From Ooceraea biroi (taxonomy: Eukaryota; Arthropoda; Insecta; Hymenoptera; Formicidae): a stretch of 64,000 nucleotides of DNA. Position 1 is the first letter of the stretch; each line of letters begins with the position of its first letter. Position numbers and translations under genes: made by a program. The stretch is from contig NC_039506.1 of assembly GCF_003672135.1 (NCBI RefSeq), positions 1,302,001 through 1,366,000 on the forward strand, given 5' to 3'. Below, one piece after another: positions 33,401-45,620 of the stretch. The notes beneath the pieces were generated by a model that made no database searches, was not told the origin of the DNA, and worked only from the letters and a program-made list of their open reading frames with translations.

Positions 33401-36400
33401 CAATTCGATCTTCGTCTTTTTTTGGGGTCAGATTATTTAAGAATAATTATATTTTCGTATTTCTTAAGAAATTTACATTAACTATCGTTATTTGCGGATT
33501 CGTAAATATTATAGCATGGTAATTCAACGTCACTGTTTATCGTTTTCTTTTTTCCTTTGTGTACTTTCAGTTGGCTGGTCTCCACCGAGTACGACATATC
33601 CCGCCGGCTTGCAATACCTTATGAACCTTGATTACCTTTTCGTGAACCAGAAAATTGAGTTGCTTCAAGGTGAGCACTCGGCTTTGCTGAGAGATAAAAA
33701 TAAAGCGCTCCTCTTTTGTGTATATTCTCCAGATCTGCACAACTTGACGAAGCGATTTACGACTGAATTCCTCGAATAGATGGCCTGTGCAAAAGAGAAA
33801 CAGAGAGAGAGAGAGAGACACGCGCGCGCGCGCGCGCGCGTGTGTGTGTGTGTGAGATAAACTTACTTTAATAGTTATATTATTATACATGTACAACATT
33901 GTGTATTGCTTTAGCTTTTACTGGATGGGAGACTAAGAACAGGTACACCATTACAAATCTTAATGGCGAGACGGTATTCTACGTGGCTGAAGAATCGGAC
34001 GTTTGTGCACGATTGTGCTTGAGCAAGTACCGTCCCTGTGAATTTGATATCTTCGACCAAAACCGGCAGCAAATTCTTCGCATAGTACGACCCTTCAGGT
34101 GCGACAGTTGTTGTTGTCCGTGCTATTTACAGGTAATTTTGCTCTTATTGTTAGATTTTTTATTACGTATATTGTATCTGTTTCCTGCACAGACTGTTTC
34201 AAAAACGCTTAAGAAAAGAACTTTCACTTAGTTCCACTTTTTGCATTATTCAAGGTTTCTAAAATCAATATTGCTCCTTTAAAAAGTAAATAGATTGCTA
34301 TTACATATAATCATTTACAACTATTTAAAATTGTATATCTTTAATTTTATATTGGATAATAAAAGTTCGTAGCGCTTTTTTAATGAAATTCTAAGACAAT
34401 TATTATATATATGTGTACAAATATTTATTTAACGATATACGCGTCGTTTTGTTCTCCTACCATTTGCCATCTTGACGATAGGTTTATCAGCAGGTTCTGT
34501 CTTTCAGAATATGTCATATTTTTCATAAAAATAATCATTATTTTCATTACTTAATTTTTATAATGAACCATTTCTCATAAAAATAAATGTACTACTAAAC
34601 TTTTATGCTTTACTTTTATTATAATCCAATATTATATAAATCTTAAAAATTTTTTACTTCTTGACAAGAAAAAAAAATAAAAAAATAAATACATTAAAAA
34701 TTAAAAATCTGTTTTTATTTAAAATGTAATGTCTAATTTAATATGATTATTATAATAAGAGCGTGATAAAAACTAGTTGAGAACCGTTAATCTGTATTTA
34801 TTACAGTCACTAACTTCTGCACATGTGTGTGCCATCTGCCAGCTTTACGTTTGACAAAAAGTTTGCCACACTGTATTTAAATATTTGCTTGATTCGTTAG
34901 AAATCGCAAGTAATTCTATTCATCTTTGGCTAACTTTCATTAAAGAAAGAATTTATTTTATATAATTATTTTTACAATATCACTTTTCTTAATTCAGATA
35001 CAATATGTAAGTGCGCGCATGCACGCACACACGCGCGCGCGTCAAATAACCTATTAAAAATTAAATTGCTAATAAATTTAATTTTATTTGAAATTAGAAG
35101 ATTAATAAATATCGTAGTATATTAAAACTATTTATTGACAAAAAAATATTTGACTCTTTTATGTATAACGTAGCTTCTAGTAGATGATTTAATAAATATG
35201 ATTGACATTATTTTTTATAGACTATAGAAGTATATTCTGGAAGTACTCTGTTGGGCAGTGTTACTCAAGAATGGAGTCTTTGGCGACCAACATTCTATAT
35301 TCGCGATGCTTCTGGCGAACCGGTATTAACAATAAAAGGACCAATCCTTCGGTTTTGCATAGACGTTAGCTTCAAGGTACATTTCAAAGCTTTATTTGCA
35401 AACCTCTACGAACATCTGCAGATAGCTATGCATAAAATAATATCTTTAGGATTATTCATAAATGACCAAATTTGCAGGTCAAATCTATGGATGAGAAGCA
35501 TCGCGTCGGTGTAATCCAGAAACAATGGAGCGGGTTTGGTCGAGAACTCTTCACCGTCTCTGATATGTTTGGTATTAGTTTCCCGCGCGATCTTGATGTG
35601 AAAATAAAGGCCGTACTGCTGGGAGCAGCTCTTTTGATAGTGAGTACCGCTTGAAGTATCAAAAGTATACAAAAGAGAAATGTTATGTCTAAATTTCTTA
35701 AATATTAAGTGAATGTAAGTACACTCATTTAATTAATAATTACTTTTCTAATATTAATTTATAAGTATAAATTATGATATCAATGTAAAATATATTAATT
35801 CTCATAATTATCACATTAATAACAATTTTACCAATCTAATGGCCTCTAAAGGAAGAAGATTATTATATCGGAAGCTAAGAAGTCACTCAGCTTTAGTTTT
35901 CAAAATATAATTAATAGAAATTTGATAAATTTATCGGCAAATGGTCAGCTCAGAAGTTACCTAACAACTCTTAACATATGTTGGTAAATCCATCAAGTAA
36001 AAAACCTCGAGTAACATCCAACAATGTAGTCGTTGTGCATTGTTTATAACAAAATTATTAAAAGAAAAGTTTAATCAAAAAATGTAGCATTTTTATAATA
36101 AAATAATAATATAAGAAGATTATATGTATAATATATATGGGAGTGATAGAGAAAAATCCTGTGCGAAAAAACTTTATTTAACTCAATTCTAATTTGTCGA
36201 GTTTTGTCTTTGTAAATTTTAATTGTGATTGACTTAAATCTAATACAGAATACTTCATTTTGCGTGATAATTACGTAAAATTTACGTTTCCTTTTATTGA
36301 ATTTATTTTATTCAGATCTAATGAAAGTTTTTTCGATTAAAGTTTTTTGGTGACATTCTATTTATTACTGTTGTCAAAAAGAGTTTTGTCAATATTTTCT

Positions 36401-36865
36401 CAAGTTTTCTTTTTAATAACTTTAATGATGATTTAATAATCAACTTTAATGAACGATGTCAGATGATTAAAATCTTTTAAACGTAACTTGTGGTTATGAC
36501 TTCGATAATATATTATTAATAACTTCTTTATAAATAATATAATAAACGAAACTAGGAACTTTTTTAAAGATTGCTCAATGTCATGATCTAACCAGATATT
36601 AAAATCATTGAATTCTGATTTTATTGATATATTTATTTATTTTGTTATTTTCGTGTCTACAGCTATCTTACAATGTCTACAGCTTTAAAAGTAAACGATG
36701 TGCAAATTTTGATATTGGGTTATGAATCTTTAATGATCTGTTTCTTTCAAAGTTTGCTGAATGGCCATTCAAATCATTGAAATCCTTGATATGAATAATT
36801 ATTTTAACTTTTAATGTTTTTTTTAAATATTTCAGGACTTTATGTATTTCGAGGAAAACAAGTGA
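30499..36865 (+). CDS. Phospholipid scramblase
   Basis: Six coding exons: 30499-30568, 33571-33669, 33915-34132, 35221-35376, 35478-35639, 36836-36865, total 244 aa, with agreeing phases. The ATG follows a good acceptor at 30461-30462 (ttgttcgcag), so an upstream non-coding exon is expected. The protein has a short Pro-rich N-terminus (23 residues), then the scramblase beta-barrel: LQYLMNLDYLFVNQKIELLQ, the cysteine cluster CDSCCCPCYLQ (palmitoylation region), the WSGFGRELFTVSDMFGISFP segment with the Asp-rich Ca2+-binding loop, and a hydrophobic C-terminal helix KAVLLGAALLIDFMYFEENK. Members bind Ca2+ and promote lipid mixing across the plasma membrane; some act in the nucleus. The N-terminal Pro-rich arm is shorter than in vertebrate PLSCR1. 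I do not assign a particular paralogue. Confidence 0.93.
30569..33570. other. Scramblase intron 1 (3.0 kb)
   Basis: AT-rich intron. It contains a 94-codon minus-strand frame (31682-31966), a 36-codon minus-strand frame with signal-peptide-like character (31696-31806) and a plus-strand frame at 32971-33156 that could be an alternative first exon. None is proven to be expressed. Confidence 0.5.
33801..33854. repeat. Compound GA-CG-TG microsatellite
   Basis: A GA run, a CG run and a TG run follow one another in scramblase intron 2; the CG/TG part is alternating purine-pyrimidine and could adopt Z-DNA (inference). Confidence 0.85.
34133..35220. other. Scramblase intron 3
   Basis: AT-rich, with a short alternating CA/CG tract near 35015-35042; no other structure seen. 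Confidence 0.6.
35640..36835. other. Scramblase intron 5
   Basis: AT-rich intron between gtgagt at 35640 and tttcag at 36835; nothing further seen. Confidence 0.6.
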
Positions 36866-37100
36866 GGTTTACAACTCCATTTTTAATTGAAAAAAGAAGT
36901 TAAAAGTAAAGTACTTACACTGGATTATATTTTCGCCAAAAATACTTTGCGTGCGCGTGTGTGTGATGTGTTAAAGTATTTAGAAGACATATTTAGCTAT
37001 AGTTATTAGAGATGTTCTATAATATGAATGAAAGCAAATATTGAATGTGCACATACTCAGGATAAAATTTATAATTACATTTATAATTAAATTAGCTATG

Positions 37101-37210
37101 ACTGCTATAGCTGCGTTCCGATATTCACTGCCAGTACTGAAAATCTATAGTATACGTGACATACACTATAGCTTTTCAGTACTGACAGTGAATATCGGAA
37201 CGCAGCCTAT
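37101..37210. mobile_element. Palindromic MITE with 10 bp flanking direct repeat
   Basis: Arms of about 35-40 bp (ctgcgttccgatattcactg and its complement) face each other around a short centre. The identical 10-mer attagctatg lies at 37091-37100 and 37211-37220, consistent with a target duplication of 9-10 bp, which is the Mutator-like range. It lies about 240 bp after the scramblase stop. Confidence 0.65.
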
Positions 37211-37260
37211 ATTAGCTATGGCTACTCATATTTTCTAACTACTTTAGAAATAATCTTTAC

Positions 37261-37265
<5 letters not shown>

Positions 37266-37307
<42 letters not shown>
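37266..37307. repeat. TA microsatellite
   Basis: Pure TA/AT run of about 40 bp; a shorter one follows at 37340-37355. Confidence 0.85.
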
Positions 37308-37308
<1 letters not shown>

Positions 37309-39389
37309 TTGGCCAGAGCTTAGTATAACTAATGTTGGAGATATATATATATATACAATACTTAGATAATCGGATGTCTTCGAAGCCAGAATTCGATCTT
37401 GTTAAGCTCTCTATTTTCCACAAATGTTGTAATTGCTGCGTACATTTACATCGTTATGTCAATTTGCAACGTATTCCTTTTTCTATTTAAGTTACAAATT
37501 TTAAATATTAAAATTACAACGGTAATGGTAAATAGTGTATACATTATTATCCAGTTTTCAAGTTATCACTTCTATAAGTGAAAAATATTCTTACTTGATG
37601 TATTTTTATACATCTTTATAAAACTTATATAACTTTATTAATAGAAATTATTATATTTAAATTAGTATTTTATATATAATGTATAAAAGTTATAAAGCTA
37701 CAAAGAATAAAACAAGCATGTTCGCAAATCGTTAATAAATATAATATATATTTATATACTTATTCGTAATTTTAATTTTGTAAGGTTTTTCTATACATGT
37801 ATATTGAACTGTTTAAGATGACATGGAAATATGAGTGTAATATGTAACTTGGGATTTTTTAAATAAAAAGTTTAATGCAAAATGATCGAACATGCAACAA
37901 CTCCGGAGACGGCAGAAAATGGAAATATCCGAATAAAATCTTTTGCATTGCAGTTGGAAAGAAGCTTACACGAATCAGCACAGCTTTGTCCGAAAAATCT
38001 GAAATGCTTATGGTATAACCAAAATTTATATCCATACATTGAAGAACGAAGTACGACATGTATTTGGCAGAATAAGAACACAACGGTATACGTAATGTGT
38101 ATGTCTTTTTATTTTCGTGTTTCATTACTTGTATTTCGTACATTTGGTTGTCGAGTCGGCTGATAGTACACTGTCTATATGCCGCAGCGTTTGGCTCGCG
38201 TGTTTCGTAGTGCGTGTAATATTTTCGTCGCGCAGATGTTCTTCCTGTTGACTCACTCACGTAGTAAAAAAGAGAATGAAAAAACGTGAATACGTTGCTC
38301 CACTCCATTCGCAGCACCAGACTAGAAAACCGCCAAGTACCGGCAAACGGCACTCTCGACTCTTTCAGGTTCCGTTACGGATCGTAATACGGACAATTAA
38401 ATATCGTCGTTGAATGAATATTCCTTAAACAGCGACTTCTTCCCTCATTTTTTTTTCTTATCTCGTTTTAATCACGACAATCACGACGAATCGCAAGGGA
38501 CTAGCACTAGAGCATTACTAAGTGTGTGTGAGAACGCGCGTGACTATGTATCATCGGTAACGAATATATATGTATATATAAAAGCAATTGCGACAAAAGA
38601 AAGTTAAACAAAATTTGCAAATACACTACATCCAAGAAAGGTTCTCTCAATTTTTCAAAATTACGCACTAAAACAGAAACGAAAGGAACATGTGAATAAA
38701 ACTAAAAATACTGTCAAATACAACGCGCAGAGTACGATGCAAACTATTTTATAATTTTTTTTCTTTTTATTGAATCTTCTGGATTTTAGTTCAACGTACT
38801 TTTCTTTAGTAAAACAAACAATGGGTCTTTGCGAATTGATAAGAAAGAGAGATATAGAAAGAAAGAGTAATTATTAAATTAAATTAAGTATAGAAATTAA
38901 TAATAGAAAGTACATGTTAGTAAATGTTTAAGAAACAGCAGAATGTTTCTTCTTCTCCTCTCTTTCTTTCTTGGCTGGCGGGTTAATTTTGTAATTTTAA
39001 TCATTTTTAATAATACAATAAATATTACGTAAAGTTGATTTTTCTTTATTAATCTACAGACTGCGGATAATAAAAAAAAATAACGCATGGTAACACGAGA
39101 GCAGTTTGCATCGTACTAGACAGTGCTAATTGTACAATATCAATATAGATATTAACATAAAGACGCGAGAAACGCGGAAATGTGGCTGGAAATGTTAATG
39201 CCGCCGGCTACGAATCTCGGACGATTCTCAGAATCATTCACTCGACAAGTTCTTTCCTCGGAATAAAATTTGCGCGCCGTTGACATAATTTCCAGCGTGA
39301 CGTCACGTAATACAGTATAGCGTCCGACGAGGCTATGACGGAGGGAAAACGAATACAGTGTCGGGGAAGTGCCAGGGAAGGGGCCGGAT
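37308..39389. other. Spacer between scramblase and arginine kinase 3' ends
   Basis: The two genes converge here. The part nearest arginine kinase (about 38750-39389) is probably its 3' UTR; a minus-strand AATAAA appears near 38766. Frames of 164 codons (minus, 37859-38353) and 93 codons (plus, 37882-38163) overlap each other and look like chance. Confidence 0.45.
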
Positions 39390-41083
39390 TTAGAGGCTAG
39401 CCTCGAGCTTGATGAGTTCGGCGATGCCGTCATTCATCTCCTTCACAGCCTGGTATTCGGTGAGGCCGAGGCGGCGCTTGTTGGAGATATCGTAAATGCC
39501 ACCCTCGGCTTCGGTGTGCTCTCCGCGCGTGCCGCGCACCTGCAGATTGTACTTCGCCGCGACCTCCTCGAGTTTGGCCTTGTTCGCCGCGAGCTTCGGC
39601 ACCTTGATGTGCACCGAGGCACGCACCGTCGTGCCCAGATTCGTCGGGCAGAACGTCAGGAAACCGAAGCGATCGTTGTGCGAGAACGGCAACCGCTTCT
39701 CGATCTCGTTCACCGCCGTCACCAGACGTCGGTAGACCTGAAGGAAGAATAAATATTAGATAAAGTCGATATTTTGAATGTATACGCAACTTCATTATTT
39801 TGGATATTCACATAAGCACGCAATTAAATCGAAAATTCAACGACAAATTTAGATTCTTAGCAAAACTAATATAATTATTTTATGATAATATTTTTTCAAT
39901 ATTCATAGTCTCTATATTCTATAGGCGCGTTTCTAAAAATTGTTTAATGTAACGTACAAAAAGAATTACGCCAATATATTGTGTTAAAAACGAGGAATTA
40001 ATAGTAGAGAAGATTGTCTTTACCTGTCCAAGATCACCACCCATCTGCATGGAGATGATACGGAGATGGTCCTCTTCGTTGCACCAGACCAGGAAGGTCT
40101 TATCATCGTTGTGGAATATACCACGTCCAGTGGGCCAGAAACGACAGGCATTCGCTGCCTGGAGGAAACGGTCACCCTCCTTGAAGAGGAAGTGATCGTC
40201 GATTAGTTTTTGCTGCACATCCTTGCTCATGCCGGTAAGCGGGTAAAAAGTGCCCTTAAGTTCACTGGTGAGGCCCGACAACGTGCTAGAAACTTTTTCT
40301 TCCATCTCTTTGTACTGAGCCTCGGTCAAGCACGGGTTGAAGGGATATCCGTCCAGGGAGCGACCACATCGCACGCGAGTCGACACGATGTATTCACCCT
40401 ACAAGAAAAAGAATTATTAAATAGCTATTTTATTTGCTATAAGTAAATATTTTATTTTCTCTAATATGGGATGTTAATAAAATTGTATCAATATCTTTCT
40501 CTCTCTTTTGATTCTTAATTATATTTTAATAAATAAACTATTTTGAGATATATGGCGGCGATAATGGTACGTGTAATATAATTCAACAATAAAATATAGA
40601 AGAGAGAATATAATATTCAAATGTTATTTATATTCAGCCAATGTGACTACGCTATACAATTAAGTATGCAATGAGTACAACTTAGATTAAAACATTTATA
40701 ATTAATAACGTAAAGTAAATGTTTATAAGAGACTTACAGCCGGATCAAGATTGCCGAAGCAGTCGACATCGCCAAAAATCTTTGGGTGGGTGCTTGTCGG
40801 TTTTTTTGAAACCACCGTGGTAATCATCAATAATGGGGTCGAAAATTTCGGCGAACACGGTGTATGCCTCAGCGTCGGGTGCATAGATACCAACACCAGA
40901 ATCGTGATTCTCCAGACCGGATTGGATAACGTCCAGAAGAGTGGAGCCAAACGACGTCTTCCTGGTCTTGAGTTGATCAAAGACCTCCTTCGTCAGATGT
41001 TTCTTCAATAGCGATTTGCTATCGGACGCCGCCAGCTTGGCATAGCCGGTTTCCAGTTTGTCCAAAACTGCCGCATCAACCAT
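39390..41083 (-). CDS. Arginine kinase (one-base frameshift in exon 1)
   Basis: Arginine kinase transfers phosphate between ATP and arginine, buffering energy in muscle and other tissues; it is the insect counterpart of creatine kinase. Exons in transcript order: 40738-41083, 40024-40398, 39390-39737; GT/AG junctions. Without the extra base the protein is 115+125+115 = 355 aa, the family length. The start MVDAAVLDKLETGYAKL is the conserved insect N-terminus. The phosphagen-kinase core includes STRVRCGRS, the RFLQAANACRFWPTGRGIFHNDDKTFLVWCNEEDH region and the catalytic-cysteine motif FLTFCPTNLG; it ends with ELIKLEASL. In exon 1 a run of five T (coding strand; AAAAA at 40774-40778 on the plus strand) breaks the frame at KHPPKDF|GDVD. 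A strong, essential gene with one homopolymer indel suggests an assembly error. Confidence 0.93.
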
Positions 41084-42587
41084 ATTGTTGCTCTTTTTGC
41101 TTTAACAAAATGTTGAGCAATCTCATTAAATGTAAAACTTTTTATATCTTAAGAATAAATAAATAACTAAACATCAACTCAATTGAAGGGTTTACTTCAG
41201 TGACGCAATCAATTTAAAATAATTTATAATTAATATTTATAATTTCTGCTATTTTCTCTATTTTTGTAAGATCACATTTTGTGATAAATTTTTTCGATTT
41301 TTTCAATTGAATCCTTCAATTGGTGGCATCATTTTATTTTGCTCGTCTTAATTATCATAGTGTGCAGAACATCGAAAATATGTTTTATTATAGAGTTTAA
41401 AAAAGGATGCTTGCAAATGTATATAATTAGTCGATTGCATTCTTATGACATTATCCAAATGCGAAATGATGACAAGTATTTACCAAACATCTGTCACGTC
41501 TTGATCTAAATACCTGTAATTAATTCGACCTAATCGGATCAGAATTTTTATCTGAGTTGAATCATCGTACGACGTGAATCAATGTTACTTTATATTTTTT
41601 TCAACGACGCAATATTACTTTATCCATTGCCTTACATATTTTCTTCGAGTATTTTTAATTTCTCCGGTGCAGCACATGTGCCCTGTTGTTGGTTTATCTC
41701 TCTGTGCTGTGCGTTTATCTCTCTATCTCTAGGATGCACTATTCGAATTTTATCTGTTGTTATTATAATTAAAACTATTAAATATTGTCCATTACTATGT
41801 AATGTAATGTGAACCCAAATTATACAATAAAGTAAAAGTCTGGTGGAATCATTTAAAATAAATTTAAGTTTAAAAATCGAAGATTAATTTCGTCAAATTA
41901 AAAAAAAAAGAAAAGTAAACACAGATTATTGTTGCATTACATTTCACTGAATTATTTTATTCCGAATTACTGAAAGGATTAGAAGCGTAATTATTTATTG
42001 CACATAAATACGGAATTATTTACACGTTTAACGTAAGAATAATTTTAATTTTCGGCAAACTTGCCAGTCTTATTTGAAAGAAATCCGAGTACAGTCATCG
42101 AAGTGCATCCTAGATTCGAAAACCGAATGAGCATACGTACACGTCGTTCGGCATTGTCGGTTTGTTGGACGTTTTGTTGGTCCTCCGACTCGCATATACC
42201 CAGCGACGAGCATACGCCGCCCATTGCTCGTCGAGATACAATTATGCGCCGATCGTCGCGTCGATTTGAACGAGAAGAGACGAGACGACAGTCTAGCTCG
42301 TGCGAAATCCTTTACGCAAATACATGCGGGTCGGGCACGATGTCACGTTAAACCATCGCTACGAGAACGTCGCACGAAAATCCGGAGACGGCATAAACCC
42401 GAGAGAGCACAGCCTGGCAAGTTTGTTAGACAATTATAAAAATCCGAGAGCTCAGTTAAGTATCGCAGTTCGTGATATCCGGTTTACCAGATTTACGTTA
42501 TAAGATTTCGTGATAAAATTATCACGAAAATTAGGATTACTATATTTCCACACTATTTTTTAATATGTTATTAATATATAACAATAT
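41084..42587. other. Upstream region / likely 5' UTR intron of arginine kinase
   Basis: Mostly AT-rich. Just upstream of the start codon the minus strand reads like an acceptor region, so the first non-coding exon probably lies further right. 42061-42500 is moderately GC-rich with arginine-rich chance frames. No gene is supportable. Confidence 0.4.
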
Positions 42588-42694
42588 ATTGGATTGTAAT
42601 ATATTTATCCCGTTTTTTAGTGTTTTTAATGAATATATTACAACCTATATTATTAAAAATACTAAAAAACGGGACGAATATATGTTACAATCCA
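42588..42694. mobile_element. Palindromic MITE, family B, copy 2
   Basis: About 107 bp, nearly a perfect palindrome: attggattgtaatatat at the left, atatatgttacaatcca at the right, with cccgttttttagtgttttta and its complement inside. No coding sequence. Confidence 0.8.
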
Positions 42695-43084
42695 TATAAA
42701 TTTTTAAGTATCTTATTTTAGGCGTATTAATTCTATGTAAATTATGGTTTTCAATACACTTAAAATAAAATGTGAAAACGCATGTGCAAAAATTGATACA
42801 TTGATGAAAAATAAGAACGTATAGAGAAATAATCGAGAATGCCAAGAAGGAAAAAGAAGAAGAAAAGAAAAGGTGAACTTTTTCATCCCGCTCGGGATGA
42901 CTTTCTCACGGATACGTACTCGTCACCCGACGTGGTATCCTTCGAAGTACATCCGCCCATGTCGCTGCGACGACGAAGACGGCGTCCCTGTCAAGCGAGA
43001 TACGAAGCCGGATAGAAAGAGGAAACAGACAAAAAGAGAGAGCAATCGCGTATCAAAGGCAGAAAGAATTCTCTCACTAATTGC

Positions 43085-43840
43085 TTGATCGTCTTCGAAA
43101 AGTGCCTTTTAGAACGCGCCAAGTCAATTCTTCACGTTTTTCCAGTTTCCACACACGCGCAACGACGCTCAAGCGGACGACGAGCGTCAATTAAGTGCGC
43201 GCTTCCGGTGCACGAAACGACGACGAGAGAGCGCGCGCGAGAAAGAGAGAGAGAGAGAAAGAGAAACACGGGGTGTGGTGGACGAAGGCGAGAATCCTCG
43301 TCGGAAGAGTAGGTAATCTTCGGCCGAGCGATCTCGTTCTTCCAATCGTGACGACACACTACTACACTTGGCCCTTTCCCCCTGATTTCTCGAGCGAACC
43401 GGCGAATATCTCTTCAATTATCGTCCACCCGGGCTGATGGGAACTCTTGGAGCTAGCTCGCGGTAGGTCGAGGGTCAAAGGTCGCGGCCGAGAGACCTTT
43501 TCGCTCGTATTTACTCTCCTCGTATGCGTTTCGACCCTTCCTCTCGACGCGTGTGCCTGCCCTGCGTGTCTGGCCCTTCTGAACCACCCTTCTGGCTGCT
43601 ACTGCTGCCGCTACCGTAGTTGCTGCTGCTGCTGCTGGATGCTGCGCTCTGCCTTTCCGGCTCCCGCGTGTCTCTCCTTCGAATGCGGAGTGTGCTCTGC
43701 TAATGTGCGATCCACGAAGTGGTGGTGCTCCACGTTAGTTCTCGCGTTAATTCCGGCCGCGTTACAGGCACGCTCGCGACACGCTCTCGCACTCTGACAG
43801 CGACTGACAATTTCCCCGTGCAACGAGTGAATGCGGATTT
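43085..43840. other. GC/CpG-rich patch with GA, CT and CTG tracts
   Basis: Compositionally distinct block with a GA run (43237-43262) and a TGC/CTG triplet run (43618-43640). Frames on both strands are long because of base skew (116 codons on plus, Cys-rich through the triplet run) and are not credible proteins. It may be promoter DNA for arginine kinase or another transcript. Confidence 0.4.
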
Positions 43841-44454
43841 GGAAAGTATGAGGATCCGGGTTGGTGATTTGCAGGACGCTTAAGTGAGATCTTGAAAACG
43901 TAAAGCTTTACTACTAAAAATGAGGGTGTAAATATTTATTCGCGAGAGAATAGAAACTGCCATTGGGCAGAGATATCACATCAAAAGCCGAGTAAAATAT
44001 TGATTTATTCTTTGTAATTATTAATATTATTCCGAAATAGTGTAAAAATTAATTCATAATAATTAATATGGAGAGATTAAAAGTATAACTGAATAATCGT
44101 AGTAAAATTTTGAGGATATAGCATACTCTTGATTTCAAAAAATGAACAAGATATTGGCCAATGAAAGAAAAAATGTATTTTGTATTATTCTCACTCCTTA
44201 AATAAATATATTTGTTGAAGCTAAGTAACACAGATGTACATAACACGAATTAAAAATATCATGAATCAACAACAAATATTTGAATGGTTAGTTAACGATA
44301 TAAAACAATTGCTATTGTAAATTGTCCTATAATGTATTACTATTAAATATTATTAAAAGAATTATACAGTCTATAATTTTGTCCACAGGAATCCTCAAGA
44401 ATCCTTCATTTACTCATAGTTTATCAAAGATGATATAACTGAATACTTCGAACA

Positions 44455-44495
44455 ATACGCAGGACACGCGATGAATTGCCCAGCTTTTATATATG
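44455..44495 (-). promoter_or_regulatory. Possible minus-strand TATA core promoter
   Basis: Read on the minus strand, gcatatataaaagctggg occurs at about 44493-44476, an excellent TATA box, with a start expected about 30 bp further on (near 44455). It is oriented toward arginine kinase 3.4 kb away, whose coding exon 1 lacks an obvious promoter next to it. The link to that gene is inference. Confidence 0.35.
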
Positions 44496-44954
44496 CATTT
44501 CCAAGAACTCTGACAGTGCGTTCTAACGGACAATTAAAACGAAGATGTGCAACGAAAAGGAACGAACAATTGGGAACTCGGAAAAAAATCAGCAAACGTA
44601 TCGAGAGCTATCACGTCACTAATCTCGTAAGACCGCGGAAAGACAATACGAGTCTCGAGATCTCGTTATCTCGGACAGATAGGAAGATGGGAAGAGTCAC
44701 GGGAAACGTCTCAGCCGGCGCGATGAAACGCATTTCGTCGTTCGGGAAGGCGAATGCGAGCCACGAGATGCTGCGACGACCGGATGATCGTAAACGAGAT
44801 GATCGCGGACGAGACGAAACGGAAGCACCACCTCTTCGCTAATTCTTTCGATGGCTCGCGTCACGTTTCCGGCACTTCTTCCTGTCTCCTCGTCGGATTT
44901 TCGCCAGGCGCGCCCTCCACAGTTTGTCGCACAATGCGTGGATATAAAATATAA

Positions 44955-45000
44955 TACGTGTACGTGTACGTGTGCGTGTGCGTGCGAGCGTGTGCGTGTG
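44955..45000. repeat. GT/CG-type simple repeat
   Basis: Alternating acgtgt, gcgtgt and gcgagc units over about 45 bp. Confidence 0.7.
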
Positions 45001-45149
45001 ATCGTTTAGTGACACTAGGGGTGTGCGAGCTGACTACACGACTGACTAATTTGTGCGGATTTCTATATGTATATATATATGTATATGTATATCGAACTTT
45101 CCTTGAACGGTGATGAAAATTTTGCTTAGGTGTGTGGTGTGATGTGAAC

Positions 45150-45620
45150 ACTACAGTCTCTACGCTATCACTAAGCAGGAGGCATTCTGCGTGCCGTGGT
45201 TTCTTTCTCTGTCTCTCGCTCGCTCTCGCGCTCTCTGTGTCTCTTCCTTCAACTGGCTCTCTCTCTCTCTCTTTCTCCCTCTCCCTTTCCCTCTATCTCT
45301 CTCTCTCTCGTTCTTTCTTGTTATCTTCGTCTTTCGCATGCCCGAAACGTTCCTCGCTCGCTCGCTCGTTCTCGAGCTACTCCCTACTCTGTTCAGGGTG
45401 GGGCACGCCGTCCGTCCAGCGGGGCACAGAAGGATACCCGGTCGATAGCACGCACCTACCACCCACCCACACCGTACGCCGCACCGGTGCCGCCGAGGGC
45501 GAGCGGGGAAGCTCACGCACACTCACGCACGCGTGCAACACGCGCGGTGCACCGGCGCGGTGCGCCGCGCCGGTATGCCCGCTCTCGTGATTTTTGGAAA
45601 TTTCCCACTCCCAGAATCTC
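45150..45620. other. CT-tract and CpG-rich patch
   Basis: A pyrimidine tract (about 45200-45335, with CT runs) leads into a highly CpG-rich segment (45470-45620) containing gcgcggtgcaccggcgcggtg-like repeats. Frames of about 150 codons on both strands reflect composition. A promoter function is possible. Confidence 0.4.

Noticed and set aside
37859..38353. 164-codon minus-strand frame downstream of the scramblase
   Set aside because: Overlapped by a 93-codon plus-strand frame, no domain, no splice or promoter support; treated as chance.
43447..43797. 116-codon plus-strand frame, hydrophobic start and many cysteines, like a secreted peptide
   Set aside because: The cysteines come from a TGC/CTG triplet run in a skewed GC-rich block, the opposite strand reads polyglutamine, and no family is recognisable.
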